The notes beneath the pieces were generated by a model. That model was given only the letters and a program-made list of their open reading frames with translations. It was not told the DNA's origin and ran no database searches. Positions 6,227-6,850 of a stretch of 6,850 bases of DNA are shown here, in pieces. The position numbers and the translations under genes are program-made. This stretch comes from Burkholderiales bacterium (lineage in GTDB: Bacteria > Pseudomonadota > Gammaproteobacteria > Burkholderiales > Burkholderiaceae), in NCBI GenBank assembly GCA_903643055.1, contig CAHJWV010000425.1, positions 1 to 6,850 on the forward strand, given 5' to 3'. How positions within the stretch are numbered: the first letter of the stretch is position 1; each line of letters opens with the position of its first letter.

Positions 6227-6850
6227 ATGACTGACGAAGCCCTTTCTCCAGCAACCCCCACACCCGCTTCAGAGCCTGAGCCCACCTTTGTGCCGGCCCA
6301 GGTGCCGACGCCGGCACAGCAACGCGTGCTGCTGCACATGCCGGTCGATGTGCGCAGCATGTCGCTCGTGGTCATTGCGGGACTGAGTTCGATCTTCGTG
6401 CTGCGCTGGGCGAGTGCCGTGTTCATTCCGCTGCTGGTCAGCGTGATGTTCCAGTACGCCTTGTCGCCTGCGGTCGATCGGCTGCAGCGCTGGCGCATTC
6501 CGCGTGCGCTCGGCGCGGCGCTGTTGATGCTGGGCATTCTGGGCAGCATGGCGGGCACGGTGTACATGCTGGCCGATGACGCGACCAACCTGATCGAGAC
6601 CTTGCCCGATGCCGCGCAAAAGCTTCGCCACGCCTTGAAGGTGCCGCGCAGCAGCAACCAAAGCAGCGCGCTCGACAAGGTGCAAAAGGCCGCCGCCCAA
6701 CTCGAGCAGGCTGCCACCGAGAACACCGCGGCGGTCACGACCCGCGGCGTCATGCGGGTGCAGATCGAGCGGCCCCACTTCAACGTCAAAGACTACTTCT
6801 GGACCGGCACGCTCGGCCTGATGCAGCTCGCCGGGCAGGCAACGGTCGTG
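6227..6850 (+). CDS. AI-2E/PerM-family transporter, N-terminal part (continues past window edge)
   Basis: Inner-membrane protein of the AI-2E family (YdiK/PerM/TqsA-like). Members have been linked to efflux of autoinducer-2 or to ion antiport, but most are unproven, so the substrate is unknown. The 208 codons here run open to the right edge; full-length members are about 350-400 residues, often longer in betaproteobacteria. Residues 1-36 are a Pro/Glu/Thr/Ala-rich, probably disordered, cytosolic lead (TPTPASEPEPTF). Helix 1 is about 44-59, helix 2 about 62-79 (FIPLLVSVMFQYALSPAVDRL, the typical loop), and helix 3 about 94-115 (LGAALLMLGILGSMAG). A long polar segment rich in Ala, Gln and Lys (117-190) then leads towards the next membrane part, matching the large family loop between helices 3 and 4. 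The start is fixed by a GAGG five bases upstream. It lies 67 bases after the preceding gene. Confidence 0.88.
   Translation, partial: MTDEALSPATPTPASEPEPTFVPAQVPTPAQQRVLLHMPVDVRSMSLVVIAGLSSIFVLRWASAVFIPLLVSVMFQYALSPAVDRLQRWRIPRALGAALLMLGILGSMAGTVYMLADDATNLIETLPDAAQKLRHALKVPRSSNQSSALDKVQKAAAQLEQAATENTAAVTTRGVMRVQIERPHFNVKDYFWTGTLGLMQLAGQATVV

Overview
This 6.85 kb window is GC-rich, tightly packed bacterial chromosome. Codon use, the protein families and their wording point to a betaproteobacterium, probably order Burkholderiales (Rubrivivax/Leptothrix/Roseateles-like). That placement is an inference from style; no marker gene is present. I see no tRNA, rRNA, CRISPR array, insertion sequence or other sign of a mobile element, and no stretch over 300 bases lacks a gene.

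Layout. The left quarter (1-1671, minus strand) is the N-terminal 557 residues of a membrane-bound hybrid sensor histidine kinase whose receiver domain runs off the left edge. It is divergent, across a very short gap, from a plus-strand run of six genes: a secreted YceI-family protein (1740-2372), proA for proline synthesis (2446-3726), queC for preQ0/queuosine synthesis (3723-4562, overlapping proA by ATGA), a LemA-family membrane-anchored protein (4627-5214), a 277-residue protein with no confident family assignment (5326-6159), and the start of an AI-2E/PerM-family membrane protein (6227 to the right edge).

How they work together. proA and queC are almost certainly co-transcribed and translationally coupled, and lemA may follow on the same message, but their pathways are unrelated. 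The most interesting point is the 277-residue gene after lemA. LemA genes in proteobacteria are often followed by an M48-family membrane metallopeptidase. Here the following protein has no zinc-protease motif, yet resembles the C-terminal, TerB-like half of the long betaproteobacterial M48 proteins. It may be a protease-less remnant or an independent adaptor. The rest of the window is ordinary housekeeping, and I found no strong case for a wholly new system.
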